From positions 1 through 14,341 of the forward strand of contig QFOD01000040.1 of NCBI GenBank assembly GCA_003241055.1: DNA of 14,341 nt. Reading direction: 5' to 3'. Source of the DNA: Roseateles depolymerans. Its GTDB lineage: Bacteria; Pseudomonadota; Gammaproteobacteria; Burkholderiales; Burkholderiaceae_C. How positions within the stretch are numbered: the stretch's first letter is position 1; each line of letters opens with the position of its first letter. Positions 7,146-14,341 of this stretch are shown here, piece after piece. The notes under the pieces are model-generated. The model had not been told where the DNA came from and searched no databases. It worked only from the letters and a program-made list of their open reading frames with translations. The position numbers were made by a program, and so were the translations under genes.

Positions 7146-8336
7146 ATGACGCTCCCAGCGCGGCTTGCCGACGCGACCCAAGCAGACATCGAACTGCTGA
7201 TTTCCACCGGTGCCCAAGAGGGGCAGCAGCAGGACTTCAAGCGGGACTTCCCAACCCAGTGGAACGACGGTGCGAAGGCGAGGCTGCTCGCCGACGTCAC
7301 CTCCTTCGCGAACTCCGCCGGCGGAGACATCATCTACGGCCTCGACGAGGATGCTGAAGCGAAGGCATCGCGCGTGGTGCCGCAGGTCATCGCCGATGTC
7401 GATGTGCAGGTCCGGACGCTTCAGCAGATCGCACTGGACCAGACGGAGCCCCGAGTGCCTGGCATTGAGGTGCGGGCCATCCCAGTGACCGTGGACGGGG
7501 TGTCAGGTCATGTCATCGTGATGCGCGTCCCCCAGAGCTGGGCGGCGCCTCACCGCAACCGCATGAACAACCACTTCCATGTGCGTGAGGGCGTGCGAAA
7601 TCGCCCGTTGGACGTGCCGGAGGTGCGGGCGCAATTCCTGCGGTCGGAGAGTCTCGGGCAGAAACTCAGGGACTTCCGCAGCGACAGGCTGGCCAAGATC
7701 GTGACCGGTCAGACGCCTGTGAAACTCGGCGCCAATCCGAAGCTGGTCGTGCATGCCATTTCGAGCCAAGCTGCCCAGGGACAGGTCTACATCAATCCTG
7801 TCCCCTACACCCGTGGATCGTCGCGCCTTCCCGTTCTGGGGACGGTCCCGGTGTCGCCGGTCTCACTCAACCTAGACGGAGCGTTCGGTCCAATCACTGC
7901 TGCCCGAGAGGTCATTGGCTACGCCCAGCAGTTCAGGCAGGGCTATTTCGAAACCGTGTGGGAACTCTCGGTAATTGAAGGGGTGCCTAAGCCCGCGCTG
8001 CCCGGCGTCTGGTACGAGGACCTCGTAAACCAGTTTTTGGGCAGCGTTCGCGGCCGACTCGACGAGAACGGTGTCTCCTGGGAGCTTGTGGTGTTCCTAT
8101 CGCTGGTCGGCGCCGACCAAGCGTTGATGGTGGGCGACTCAGATATGGGACCTGGGTGGGGCTTCGCCGCAAAGGCCTTCGACCGGCAAGACATCCTTCT
8201 TCCCGAAGTAGTGATTCCTGCCGACGTGAAGCCCGGTAGGGGCATGCGTCCCGCCTACGACCTTATGTTTCAGGCGGCAGGCTTCGTTGGCTCACCCAAC
8301 TACGGCGACGATGGTGAGTGGAAGAAGCGAGGGTAG
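7146..8336 (+). CDS. AlbA_2/Schlafen-type putative ATP-binding protein
   Basis: The 396-aa product carries an N-terminal AlbA_2 (formerly AAA_4, Schlafen-like) domain at about residues 15-150. It shows the family motifs EGQQQDFKRDF (residues 25-35, the E...FK motif) and LLADVTSFANSAGGDIIYGLDED, the near-universal FANxxGGxxxxGhDE motif at about 47-69. The segment MNNHFHVREGVRNRPLD matches the family's end-of-domain RxG pattern. The remaining 230 residues are not recognised and could be a substrate- or partner-binding domain. Family members occur as transcription regulators and as parts of defence or toxin systems. The ATG at 7146 is the only standard start in a frame open from 7011, and it lacks a visible ribosome site, so expression may be leaderless or weak. 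It lies 251 nt before the phosphoesterase gene on the same strand. Confidence 0.8.
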   Translation: MTLPARLADATQADIELLISTGAQEGQQQDFKRDFPTQWNDGAKARLLADVTSFANSAGGDIIYGLDEDAEAKASRVVPQVIADVDVQVRTLQQIALDQTEPRVPGIEVRAIPVTVDGVSGHVIVMRVPQSWAAPHRNRMNNHFHVREGVRNRPLDVPEVRAQFLRSESLGQKLRDFRSDRLAKIVTGQTPVKLGANPKLVVHAISSQAAQGQVYINPVPYTRGSSRLPVLGTVPVSPVSLNLDGAFGPITAAREVIGYAQQFRQGYFETVWELSVIEGVPKPALPGVWYEDLVNQFLGSVRGRLDENGVSWELVVFLSLVGADQALMVGDSDMGPGWGFAAKAFDRQDILLPEVVIPADVKPGRGMRPAYDLMFQAAGFVGSPNYGDDGEWKKRG

Positions 8337-8587
8337 GTTTGCGGGCCTCCGCTTGGCTCACCAGAGGTCGCCCGCCAAAGGACAGCCCAGGCGACGTCGT
8401 TTGAACTACGGCACCAGAGGGGCCGTTCTCTCTGCAGCCGTGCCTGGCTTGCGCACGAGTGTGCTGGCGGAGCTGGTAGCGGCGCCGTTGTTGCGTCGCC
8501 GGCCCTAGGGTAGGGTGCCATTGTCAGGACACCCGATCCGGACGAAATTCAGGCCATTCCAGAAGACGCATCCCAGGGAGGCGCGCG
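8337..8587. other. Intergenic gap before the phosphoesterase/ATPase cluster
   Basis: There is no convincing gene in this 251-bp stretch. It is GC-rich with no clear rho-independent terminator after the AlbA_2-type gene. The right half holds a possible promoter (8521-8549) and the GGGAGG ribosome site of the phosphoesterase gene. The length suggests that the downstream cluster is transcribed on its own. Confidence 0.5.
8521..8549 (+). promoter_or_regulatory. Candidate sigma70 promoter for the phosphoesterase/ATPase cluster
   Basis: TTGTCA at 8521-8526 matches the -35 consensus at five of six positions. It is followed after exactly 17 nt by GAAATT (8544-8549), which matches the -10 consensus at only three of six. 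Transcription would start about 30 nt before the ATG at 8588. Position and spacing are good, but the -10 element is poor. Confidence 0.25.
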
Positions 8588-9841
8588 ATGAAATTCATCC
8601 ACGCAGCTGACATCCATCTGGACAGCCCGCTGAACGGGCTTTCCGCCTATCCGGACGCTCCTGCCGAGCAGCTCCGCAGTGCCACGCGCGACGCCTTCAC
8701 GGTACTCGTGGACCGCGCCATCGAAGAGGCCGTCGACTTCGTGGTCATCGCCGGAGACCTGTACGACGGCGGCTGGCGTGACTACAACACCGGCATCTTC
8801 TTCTGCAAGGAGATGGGCCGCCTGAAGCGGGCTGGCGTCCCCGTGTTCGTGCTGTTCGGCAACCACGACGCCGAAAGCGAAATGACCAAGAAGCTGGAGC
8901 TGCCAGACAACGTGCACTCCTTCAGCGCCAGCAAGCCGCAAAGCTTCAAGGTCGAGGGTTTGGCCGTCGCCCTCCACGGCCAGAGCTTCAGGCAGCGGGA
9001 CGTCACGAACAACCTGGTCACAGGCTACCCGGCTCCCGTCGCAGACCACTTCAACATCGGCGTCCTGCACACCGCCCTGGAAGGGTACGCATCCCACGCC
9101 AGCTATGCCCCATGCACGCTCGATGAGTTGCAAGCCAAGGGCTATCAATACTGGGCGCTCGGCCATGTGCACGAGTTTGAGCAGTGGACGGGTGCATCCA
9201 CAGTAGTCTTCCCGGGCAACTTGCAGGGCCGCAACGTCCGGGAGCTAGGCCGACGGGGAGCTGTGCTGGTTACGGTGGACGACGTGAGCGACGTCAGGGT
9301 CGAGCGCATCTTCATTGACGTCCTTCGTTGGGAGCACTTGACGGTGGACGCCTCTGAATGCGAGACCCTGGAGGAGGTGGTCCGCACGACGGGTCAGGGC
9401 TTGGAGGCCCTCCTGGACATCGACGGGGAGGTGCCTCGGGCAGCACGAATCACCATCACCGGCAAGACGAAGGCACACGGTGACCTCTTCGGGCTGGAAG
9501 CACAGCTGCGCCAGGAGGTATTGGCGCAGATTGCAGCCATCGGCAACGAGCGGCTCTGGCTTGAGAAGGTCCGGGTCGAGACGCAGCCACTGGTCGATGC
9601 AGCGAAGCTTCACGAGCGAAATGACGCCTTCACAGACCTGCAGGCGATCCTTGAAGAGGCGGCTAGCGATGTCGAGTTCAGTGGCCAGCTGCAGGCCGCC
9701 CTGGCGCTGTTCGCAGCGAAGGTGCCGTTGGACCTTCAGCCGTTAGTGCCGCTCGTCGAACAAATCCGCAAGGGCGAGCTGAAGGAGCTCATCGACGAAG
9801 TTGCGCCCGGCCTGTTGGCGCACTTGGCTAAGGCGGAGTGA
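8588..9841 (+). CDS. SbcD/YhaO-like DNA-repair metallophosphoesterase
   Basis: This 417-aa member of the calcineurin-like metallophosphoesterase (Mre11/SbcD) family should be an Mn-dependent DNA nuclease. All five metal-binding motifs are present: DIH (D8, H10), GDLYD (56-60), GNHDAE (91-96), H161 in GVLHTA, and GHVH (192-195). The catalytic core spans about 1-250. The remainder (about 260-417) corresponds to the capping and partner-binding region. The sequence style (MKFIHAADIHLDSPL, then the GYQYWALGHVHE region) is closest to Bacillus YhaO and related proteins rather than to classical SbcD. A GGGAGG lies 6 nt before the ATG. The partner ATPase gene starts 3 nt after the stop, so the two proteins almost certainly form one complex, as Mre11-Rad50 and SbcCD do. 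Confidence 0.9.
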   Translation: MKFIHAADIHLDSPLNGLSAYPDAPAEQLRSATRDAFTVLVDRAIEEAVDFVVIAGDLYDGGWRDYNTGIFFCKEMGRLKRAGVPVFVLFGNHDAESEMTKKLELPDNVHSFSASKPQSFKVEGLAVALHGQSFRQRDVTNNLVTGYPAPVADHFNIGVLHTALEGYASHASYAPCTLDELQAKGYQYWALGHVHEFEQWTGASTVVFPGNLQGRNVRELGRRGAVLVTVDDVSDVRVERIFIDVLRWEHLTVDASECETLEEVVRTTGQGLEALLDIDGEVPRAARITITGKTKAHGDLFGLEAQLRQEVLAQIAAIGNERLWLEKVRVETQPLVDAAKLHERNDAFTDLQAILEEAASDVEFSGQLQAALALFAAKVPLDLQPLVPLVEQIRKGELKELIDEVAPGLLAHLAKAE

Positions 9842-9844
9842 GCC

Positions 9845-12800
9845 ATGCGACTCAACAACCTCCACCTCGTCCGCTTCGGTAAGTTCACCGACACCGACAT
9901 CTCGCTGCCCAAGGCTGAGCACGACTTCCATCTCGTCATCGGTCACAACGAGGCGGGTAAGTCGACGATGCGCGGTGCCATCGCCGACTTGCTGTTCGGC
10001 TTCCCTGCGCGCTATCCCGCGATGGCGTTCATCCACCAGCAGGCTGACCTGCGCTTGGCTGCAACGGTCTCGGAGGGCGACGAGCACCTCTCGTTCATCC
10101 GGACCAAGGGGAACAAGAACACGTTGCGGACAGCAGAGGACGTGCCCTTACCGGACAACGCGCTCTTGCCGTTCATGGGTCAAACGGACCGCGGATTCTT
10201 CGAGACGATGTTCGGGCTCAGCCACACCCAGCTGGTGACGGGGGGCGACGCGATCCTCGATGCCTCGAAGGACGTCAGCCAGGTGCTCTTCCAGTCCGCG
10301 GCTGGCATCGCCGGATTAGGGAAGGTGAAGGATGGCCTTGTGGCAGAGGCCGACAAGCTCTGGGGGCCTCGGCATTCCAGCGGCAGGTCGTACTACCTTG
10401 CAAGCGACCAGCTCGACCAAGCCAACAAGGACTTGAAGGCTGCGACCGTCCGCACCAAGAGCTGGGCTGAAGCCCGAGCTGCCCTGGACGACGTCGAAGC
10501 GCGGATCGCCGCGGCGACGGAGCGCAAGGGCATGCTGCAGGCAGCCAGGCTGAAGCTGGAGCGAGTGCGCCGGCTCGCCCCTACGGTCGTTGAGTTGAGG
10601 CAGAGGCTTGCCGAGCTGGAGGAGTTGGGGGACGTCCTGGAGCTGCCGCCGGATGCCTCGACGATTCATAGTTCGGGGGAGCGAGAGCTGTCCCTCGCTG
10701 AAACGACGCTTCGTCTGCGCGAGGAGGCCGTCGAGAAGCTCACCAAGCAGCGCGACACTGAGGTCTTTGATGAGAAGGTGCTGTCCGCGAAGGACGACAT
10801 CCTCGCCCTTGCCGCATCTGGTGAAAGTGTTCGAAACCACTACGCGGGCTTAGTAACGCGGCAAGCGGAGCTCGAGCGCAGCTTGGAGTTGGCCCGTGCG
10901 GCCGCCGTTGAGCTTGGCTGGCCCGATTCGGAAGACGAGGCCACGTTGCGCGCCAGGCTGCCGGCCGCTTTGAAGCTGCGGGAGGTGCAGCGTCTCGTCA
11001 GTCAACACAGCGGCCTGCTGCAGACAAAGAACTCGGCGCTGAAGAACGTTGAGGACAAGAAGGCGGAGCTCGGCGAGGCCGATGAAGAGCTGAAGGGAAT
11101 GGCTGTCACGGAGGTCTCGGCGGCTCTTCGCAGTGCCCTCGTGGAGGCCCAGGCGTACAGGAACACAGCTGCGGCGCAGGCAAAGCTGGAGTCGGCTGTG
11201 ACGTCGGCACAGCGTGCGCTGGACTCCGCGCACGCGGGCTTGGGGCAGTGGGTGCGGGAGATGGCTGCCCTGCAGCAGATGTCGGTCCCATCGACTGAGA
11301 GGCTGACAAGCCTGGTGACGAAGCGTCAAAGGTTGGAGTCGGAACTCGAGGCAGCGACAGACCGCGCGGAGGAGGCCCAGCGCAAGCTCGACGACGCGCA
11401 GCTGGAGGTCAAGCAGTTCTCGGAGGCTCGCCATATCGTGACCGGCTCCGATGTGCGCGCTGCACGGAAGAAGCGGGATGCTGATTGGCAGTCCATCAAG
11501 GACGGCACCACCCCCCTCGCATCGGGCGCAGCCGGCCTGGATTTGGCAATTGACCTCGCAGACGAACTCGTGGACACGCAGCTGGGCTCGGCAACAGATG
11601 CGGCAGAGCTGCAGAGCTTGAGGCAGCGTGTGGAGCGGGCAGAGGCAGATGCATTAGCAACTGCTCAGGCCAAGGATCGCAAGGCAGCGGAGCTGGCGAC
11701 CTTCGACAGCGAGTGGCAAGAGCTCGCAGCCTTCGTAGGCTTGCCAGGGCTCGCGCTGGTCGACGCGCGGGCTTGGATGTCCAAGCGCGAACTGGTGCTG
11801 TCTGCCGGCGCCACGGTCCAGGAGAAGGAAGATGCTCTTCGGCAGGAGGTCGAAGCGTCCGAAGGCGCTCTGGCAGGCTTGGTCACCCAGCTTGAGCTTG
11901 CCGGGGCCGTGGTGCCGGTTCCGAGCACACTTCCTGCAGCGTTAACCCAGGCCGAGGAACTCGTCGCTGAAGCTGACCGAGCTAAGGCCCGCCGAGCCCA
12001 ACTGTCGAAGCAACGGGATAGCAGCTCGAGCACGCTAACCCGCCTCCAAGCTGATGCCGACGCTGCGAGCGAGGCCTACACGGACTGGGAGAGCAACTGG
12101 AGCGTCGCGGTTGCGGCAGCTGGGCTCTCTGAATACATCAAGTCTGTCGATGACGCCGAACAGGCGCTTGCAAAGGCTGAAGCGGTGAAGCAGAGCCTGG
12201 ATAAGGCGGCGAGCATCAAACGCGACCGCATCGACACAATGAACCGCGACCTCGACGAGTTCAAGCGCTTGGCTGGGGAGGTTGTCGAGACGCTGGGCAT
12301 CGAGGGGCTCAAGGGCGTTGACCCACGGGAAGTGGTTCGAGCACTGTCTCCGAAGCTCAAGGAGGCGGAAGCCGGTGAAGCTCGCCGCGTCGCCGCAGAC
12401 GAGGCGCTCAGTGCGGCGATGGCGCAGCGTGACGAGGCGCAGCAGCAATTGGAGCAGGTCAAGGCAAAGGTGGCGCCGTTGCTGGCCGCCGCGGGTGTCA
12501 CGTCTCTTGCAGACGCCGCCACTTTGGTCACCAGGTCGGATACCAAGCGCAGGCTTGTCCAGGACATTGAGGCTGCGCGCCGAGCCTTGATGCAGGGTTC
12601 CGACGGCCTGGGTCTGGACGAAGTCATAGCCGAGGTCACCGGCTGTGACCTTGCTCAGGTTGCTGTCGACCTGACGAGTACGGAAGACAGCATTGAGCAG
12701 GTTCAAGCCGAGCAGACCAGCCTCGCTGCCGAACATGCGAAGGCGAAGCTGGCCGTTGAAGCGTTCGGTGGAGGACGCGACGCTGCGATTGCTGAGGCGC

Positions 12801-13321
12801 GCCGACAGGAAGCTCTTGCTGGCATGGCCGCTGCGTCAGAGCGGTACATCAAGGTGACCGCCGCGGCGAAGCTGCTGAGCTGGGCAATCGAACGCTATCG
12901 GGAGCAAAACCAAGGCCCGATGCTGGCTCGGGCCGAAGCGATCTTTGCGAAGCTGACGCTGGGCCGATTTACGCGGCTGTCAGTGGAATTCGACAGCACG
13001 CCGTATCGCTTGACCGCGCTGCGCGCCGATGGTCGGCCGGTGGAGGTTCCGGGTTTGAGTGAAGGGACCCGCGACCAGCTTTATCTGGCTCTGCGTCTAG
13101 CGGCGCTAGAGCTGCATCTGGCAAAGGCAAAAGCGTTGCCGTTCATCGCCGACGACCTGTTCATCAACTTCGACGACGAGCGGTCGACAGCCGGGCTGGA
13201 GGCGCTGCGCGACCTTTCCAGGCACACCCAAGTGCTGTTTCTGAGCCACCACGATCACTTGCTCCCTCGCGTGCGTCAGGTCTTCGGGTCAGAGGTCAAC
13301 GTCGTGGAGTTGCAGCGGTAG
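9845..13321 (+). CDS. YhaN-like SMC/Rad50-type ATPase
   Basis: This 1158-aa protein is an ABC-type chromosome-processing ATPase with a split head. The N-terminal head has Walker A GHNEAGKST (33-41, K39) followed by the YhaN-family stretch LPFMGQTDRGFFETMFGLSH. A long, charged, Ala/Glu/Lys-rich coiled coil fills about 190-1030. The C-terminal head has the signature LSEGTRDQL (from 1071), Walker B LPFIADDLF (D1103, D1104) and the H-loop LFLSHHDH (about 1131-1138). Unlike SbcC or Rad50, no CxxC zinc hook is visible; I see only one cysteine in the coiled-coil region (TGCDLAQ). The gene lies 3 nt after the phosphoesterase gene, with GGAG at the end of that gene as ribosome site. By family the pair should bind and cut DNA ends or structures under ATP control. 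The setting suggests defence rather than housekeeping repair. Confidence 0.9.
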   Translation: MRLNNLHLVRFGKFTDTDISLPKAEHDFHLVIGHNEAGKSTMRGAIADLLFGFPARYPAMAFIHQQADLRLAATVSEGDEHLSFIRTKGNKNTLRTAEDVPLPDNALLPFMGQTDRGFFETMFGLSHTQLVTGGDAILDASKDVSQVLFQSAAGIAGLGKVKDGLVAEADKLWGPRHSSGRSYYLASDQLDQANKDLKAATVRTKSWAEARAALDDVEARIAAATERKGMLQAARLKLERVRRLAPTVVELRQRLAELEELGDVLELPPDASTIHSSGERELSLAETTLRLREEAVEKLTKQRDTEVFDEKVLSAKDDILALAASGESVRNHYAGLVTRQAELERSLELARAAAVELGWPDSEDEATLRARLPAALKLREVQRLVSQHSGLLQTKNSALKNVEDKKAELGEADEELKGMAVTEVSAALRSALVEAQAYRNTAAAQAKLESAVTSAQRALDSAHAGLGQWVREMAALQQMSVPSTERLTSLVTKRQRLESELEAATDRAEEAQRKLDDAQLEVKQFSEARHIVTGSDVRAARKKRDADWQSIKDGTTPLASGAAGLDLAIDLADELVDTQLGSATDAAELQSLRQRVERAEADALATAQAKDRKAAELATFDSEWQELAAFVGLPGLALVDARAWMSKRELVLSAGATVQEKEDALRQEVEASEGALAGLVTQLELAGAVVPVPSTLPAALTQAEELVAEADRAKARRAQLSKQRDSSSSTLTRLQADADAASEAYTDWESNWSVAVAAAGLSEYIKSVDDAEQALAKAEAVKQSLDKAASIKRDRIDTMNRDLDEFKRLAGEVVETLGIEGLKGVDPREVVRALSPKLKEAEAGEARRVAADEALSAAMAQRDEAQQQLEQVKAKVAPLLAAAGVTSLADAATLVTRSDTKRRLVQDIEAARRALMQGSDGLGLDEVIAEVTGCDLAQVAVDLTSTEDSIEQVQAEQTSLAAEHAKAKLAVEAFGGGRDAAIAEARRQEALAGMAAASERYIKVTAAAKLLSWAIERYREQNQGPMLARAEAIFAKLTLGRFTRLSVEFDSTPYRLTALRADGRPVEVPGLSEGTRDQLYLALRLAALELHLAKAKALPFIADDLFINFDDERSTAGLEALRDLSRHTQVLFLSHHDHLLPRVRQVFGSEVNVVELQR

Positions 13322-13334
13322 GGGCTGACGGTTC

Positions 13335-14264
13335 ATGCAAATCACAAGAACAGTTGCCCGGGATGGCTCAATTCTTCCGCGGGCTCTAGACGTCATTCGC
13401 AGGGTTCCAGATGAAGCCTGGACTCATGGCGAGCAGGGGCTGCTTCACCCGCGTGTCGCCTACACGCGAGCGTTCTCAAAGGTTGCGGTGGCGTGGCAGG
13501 CGGTGATGCCGGCCTTGGCAGTGCTCTCTGCCGAGCTTCGGTTTGACGGCCTGACGCCTGACGTTGGCTCGGTTGAAACCAAGTACGGCAACCTTCTGCA
13601 CGCGCTGTATGAGCACATCGACGCTTGCTACGCCGTGATGAGGTGCGTCGCGCCAGCCCCGGCAAAGCCCGCGCAGTGGCATCAGATGGCGGTGCGCGCA
13701 CAAAAGGTGCCCGGCGCAAAGGCGTTCGAGGACCAGGTGATCGCGTACAAGAACTTGAGCCTGGGACCAACCGTGAATTTGCTGAAGCACGGTGAGTCCA
13801 GACTTCGAGTTCTGGCCTTCCGGTCCCGCTTTGCGTTCACCCTGGGCTACTTCATTGATGGGCCTCAGCGCGGAGGCATCATCGGACCGGCGCCAACGGT
13901 GCACCACGACGGAAACTCGGCGTTCAGCTTCAATCGGGACATCCTGATCCACTGGTGGTGGCTGTACCGCATGTCGGAGCTACTGGCCGATGTCGTTGAG
14001 CGGAATATCGGTTCGAAGATGCTGCCCGTCTCAGACGGCAACGGATCGGGCGTCGTGCCGTCAGAGGCGGCTCAAGAGTGGGTGAAGCTCTGTCGTGCCA
14101 TTGCTGCCATTCCACCGGACTTCATGCCCGATGAGTCTGAGAAGCCCTATCCCTTGGTGGTCGTTCCACCTACTGGGGCCTCGATTCGTCTGGAGTACCC
14201 GGCGCCGAGGCGGCCTAACAAGTTTGACCCAGAGGCCAAGATTGGGTATTCCGGACCAACGTGA
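13335..14264 (+). CDS. Hypothetical protein, 309 aa, third gene of the cluster, probably 3'-truncated
   Basis: I do not recognise this protein. It starts 13 nt after the ATPase stop, on the same strand, so it is probably co-transcribed with the phosphoesterase and ATPase. It looks soluble, without a signal peptide. Visible features are a helical middle (YGNLLHALYEHIDACYAVMR), an aromatic run (ILIHWWWLYRMSELLADVVE) and a Pro-rich C-terminal tail. No nuclease, helicase or transmembrane signature is evident. The ribosome site before the ATG is weak. The last few codons (about IGYSGPT) read into the 23-bp tandem repeats that start near 14248, and the TGA stop (14262-14264) belongs to a repeat unit, so the original C-terminus was probably replaced by an IS end. 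It may be a specificity factor or effector of the ATPase complex, but only its position supports that. Confidence 0.65.
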   Translation: MQITRTVARDGSILPRALDVIRRVPDEAWTHGEQGLLHPRVAYTRAFSKVAVAWQAVMPALAVLSAELRFDGLTPDVGSVETKYGNLLHALYEHIDACYAVMRCVAPAPAKPAQWHQMAVRAQKVPGAKAFEDQVIAYKNLSLGPTVNLLKHGESRLRVLAFRSRFAFTLGYFIDGPQRGGIIGPAPTVHHDGNSAFSFNRDILIHWWWLYRMSELLADVVERNIGSKMLPVSDGNGSGVVPSEAAQEWVKLCRAIAAIPPDFMPDESEKPYPLVVVPPTGASIRLEYPAPRRPNKFDPEAKIGYSGPT

Positions 14265-14341
14265 CCGCTCGTTCTGGCCCAACGTGACCGACGGTTCTGG
14301 TCGATCGTGACCGGCCGTTCTGGTTGATCGTGACCGATTCC
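14248..14341 (+). repeat. Tandem 23-bp repeats, likely end of an IS21-family element
   Basis: Three full 23-bp units start at 14261, 14284 and 14307, each opening with GTGACCG, carrying GTTCTGG in the middle and ending in AAC or ATC. A fourth begins at 14330 (GTGACCGATTCC) and runs off the window. A diverged half unit (ATTCCGGACCAAC, 14248-14260) precedes them. IS21-family elements carry such multiple direct repeats at their ends as transposase binding sites. The istA/istB genes would lie beyond the window, so this identity is inferred. The element boundary may be near the TGGGTATTCC at 14243. Confidence 0.6.

Noticed and set aside
8480..8515. Rho-independent terminator after the AlbA_2-type gene
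   Set aside because: The GC-rich stretch can form short stems, but there is no stable perfect hairpin and no T run after it.
10316..10840. 174-aa minus-strand frame, and similar frames at 10850-11434 and 12035-12736
   Set aside because: All are antisense to the YhaN-like ATPase coiled coil. They have no ribosome sites and no recognisable domains.
14248..14341. CRISPR array
   Set aside because: The 23-bp units are directly contiguous, with no unique spacers between conserved repeats, and vary within each unit. An IS end fits better.

Overview
The window is GC-rich (roughly 60-65 % by eye) with strong G/C third-position bias. Its IS3-type element, YhaO/YhaN-like proteins and esterase remnant suggest a Burkholderiales-type betaproteobacterium (Acidovorax/Variovorax/Comamonas sort). 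That placement is an inference. There are no rRNA, tRNA or housekeeping genes. The content is accessory: two insertion-sequence boundaries, two gene remnants, and several multi-gene modules of the kind found in defence islands.

Layout. (1) 3-591, minus strand: a small unknown gene (138 aa) preceded by the 3' tail of another unknown gene, which is cut at 591. (2) 592-1904: a complete IS3-family element with 26-bp imperfect inverted repeats, OrfA and OrfB linked by a probable -1 frameshift, and an intact DDE triad. (3) 1902-6559, minus strand: a two-gene operon with an ATGA overlap. It encodes a ComEC-type metallo-beta-lactamase-fold protein, then a trypsin-like protease fused to a STAND/NACHT-type NTPase and a long helical C-terminus. 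This domain set matches the AVAST type I (Avs1) anti-phage system. The NTPase gene runs exactly into the IS, and its stop codon is the first three bases of the IS end, so its original C-terminus is missing. (4) 6560-7145: a divergent control region followed by a frameshifted remnant of an alpha/beta-hydrolase gene. (5) 7146-8336, plus strand: an AlbA_2/Schlafen-type putative ATP-binding protein. (6) 8588-14264, plus strand: a tight three-gene cluster of an SbcD/YhaO-like metallophosphoesterase, a 1158-aa YhaN-like SMC/Rad50-type ATPase without a visible zinc hook, and an unrecognised 309-aa protein. (7) 14248-14341: tandem 23-bp repeats that look like the multi-repeat end of an IS21-family element. 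They supply the stop codon of the 309-aa gene.

How the genes may work together. The MBL and protease-NTPase genes probably form one regulated suicide or effector module, now truncated and possibly dead or altered. The phosphoesterase and SMC-like ATPase should form an SbcCD-like DNA-processing complex, with the 309-aa protein as a candidate accessory or effector subunit. The AlbA_2-type protein upstream may be independent or part of the same set. The best candidate for something undescribed is the AlbA_2 / YhaO / YhaN / 309-aa block at 7146-14264, which sits in a defence-like neighbourhood and is bounded on the right by an IS-like end.
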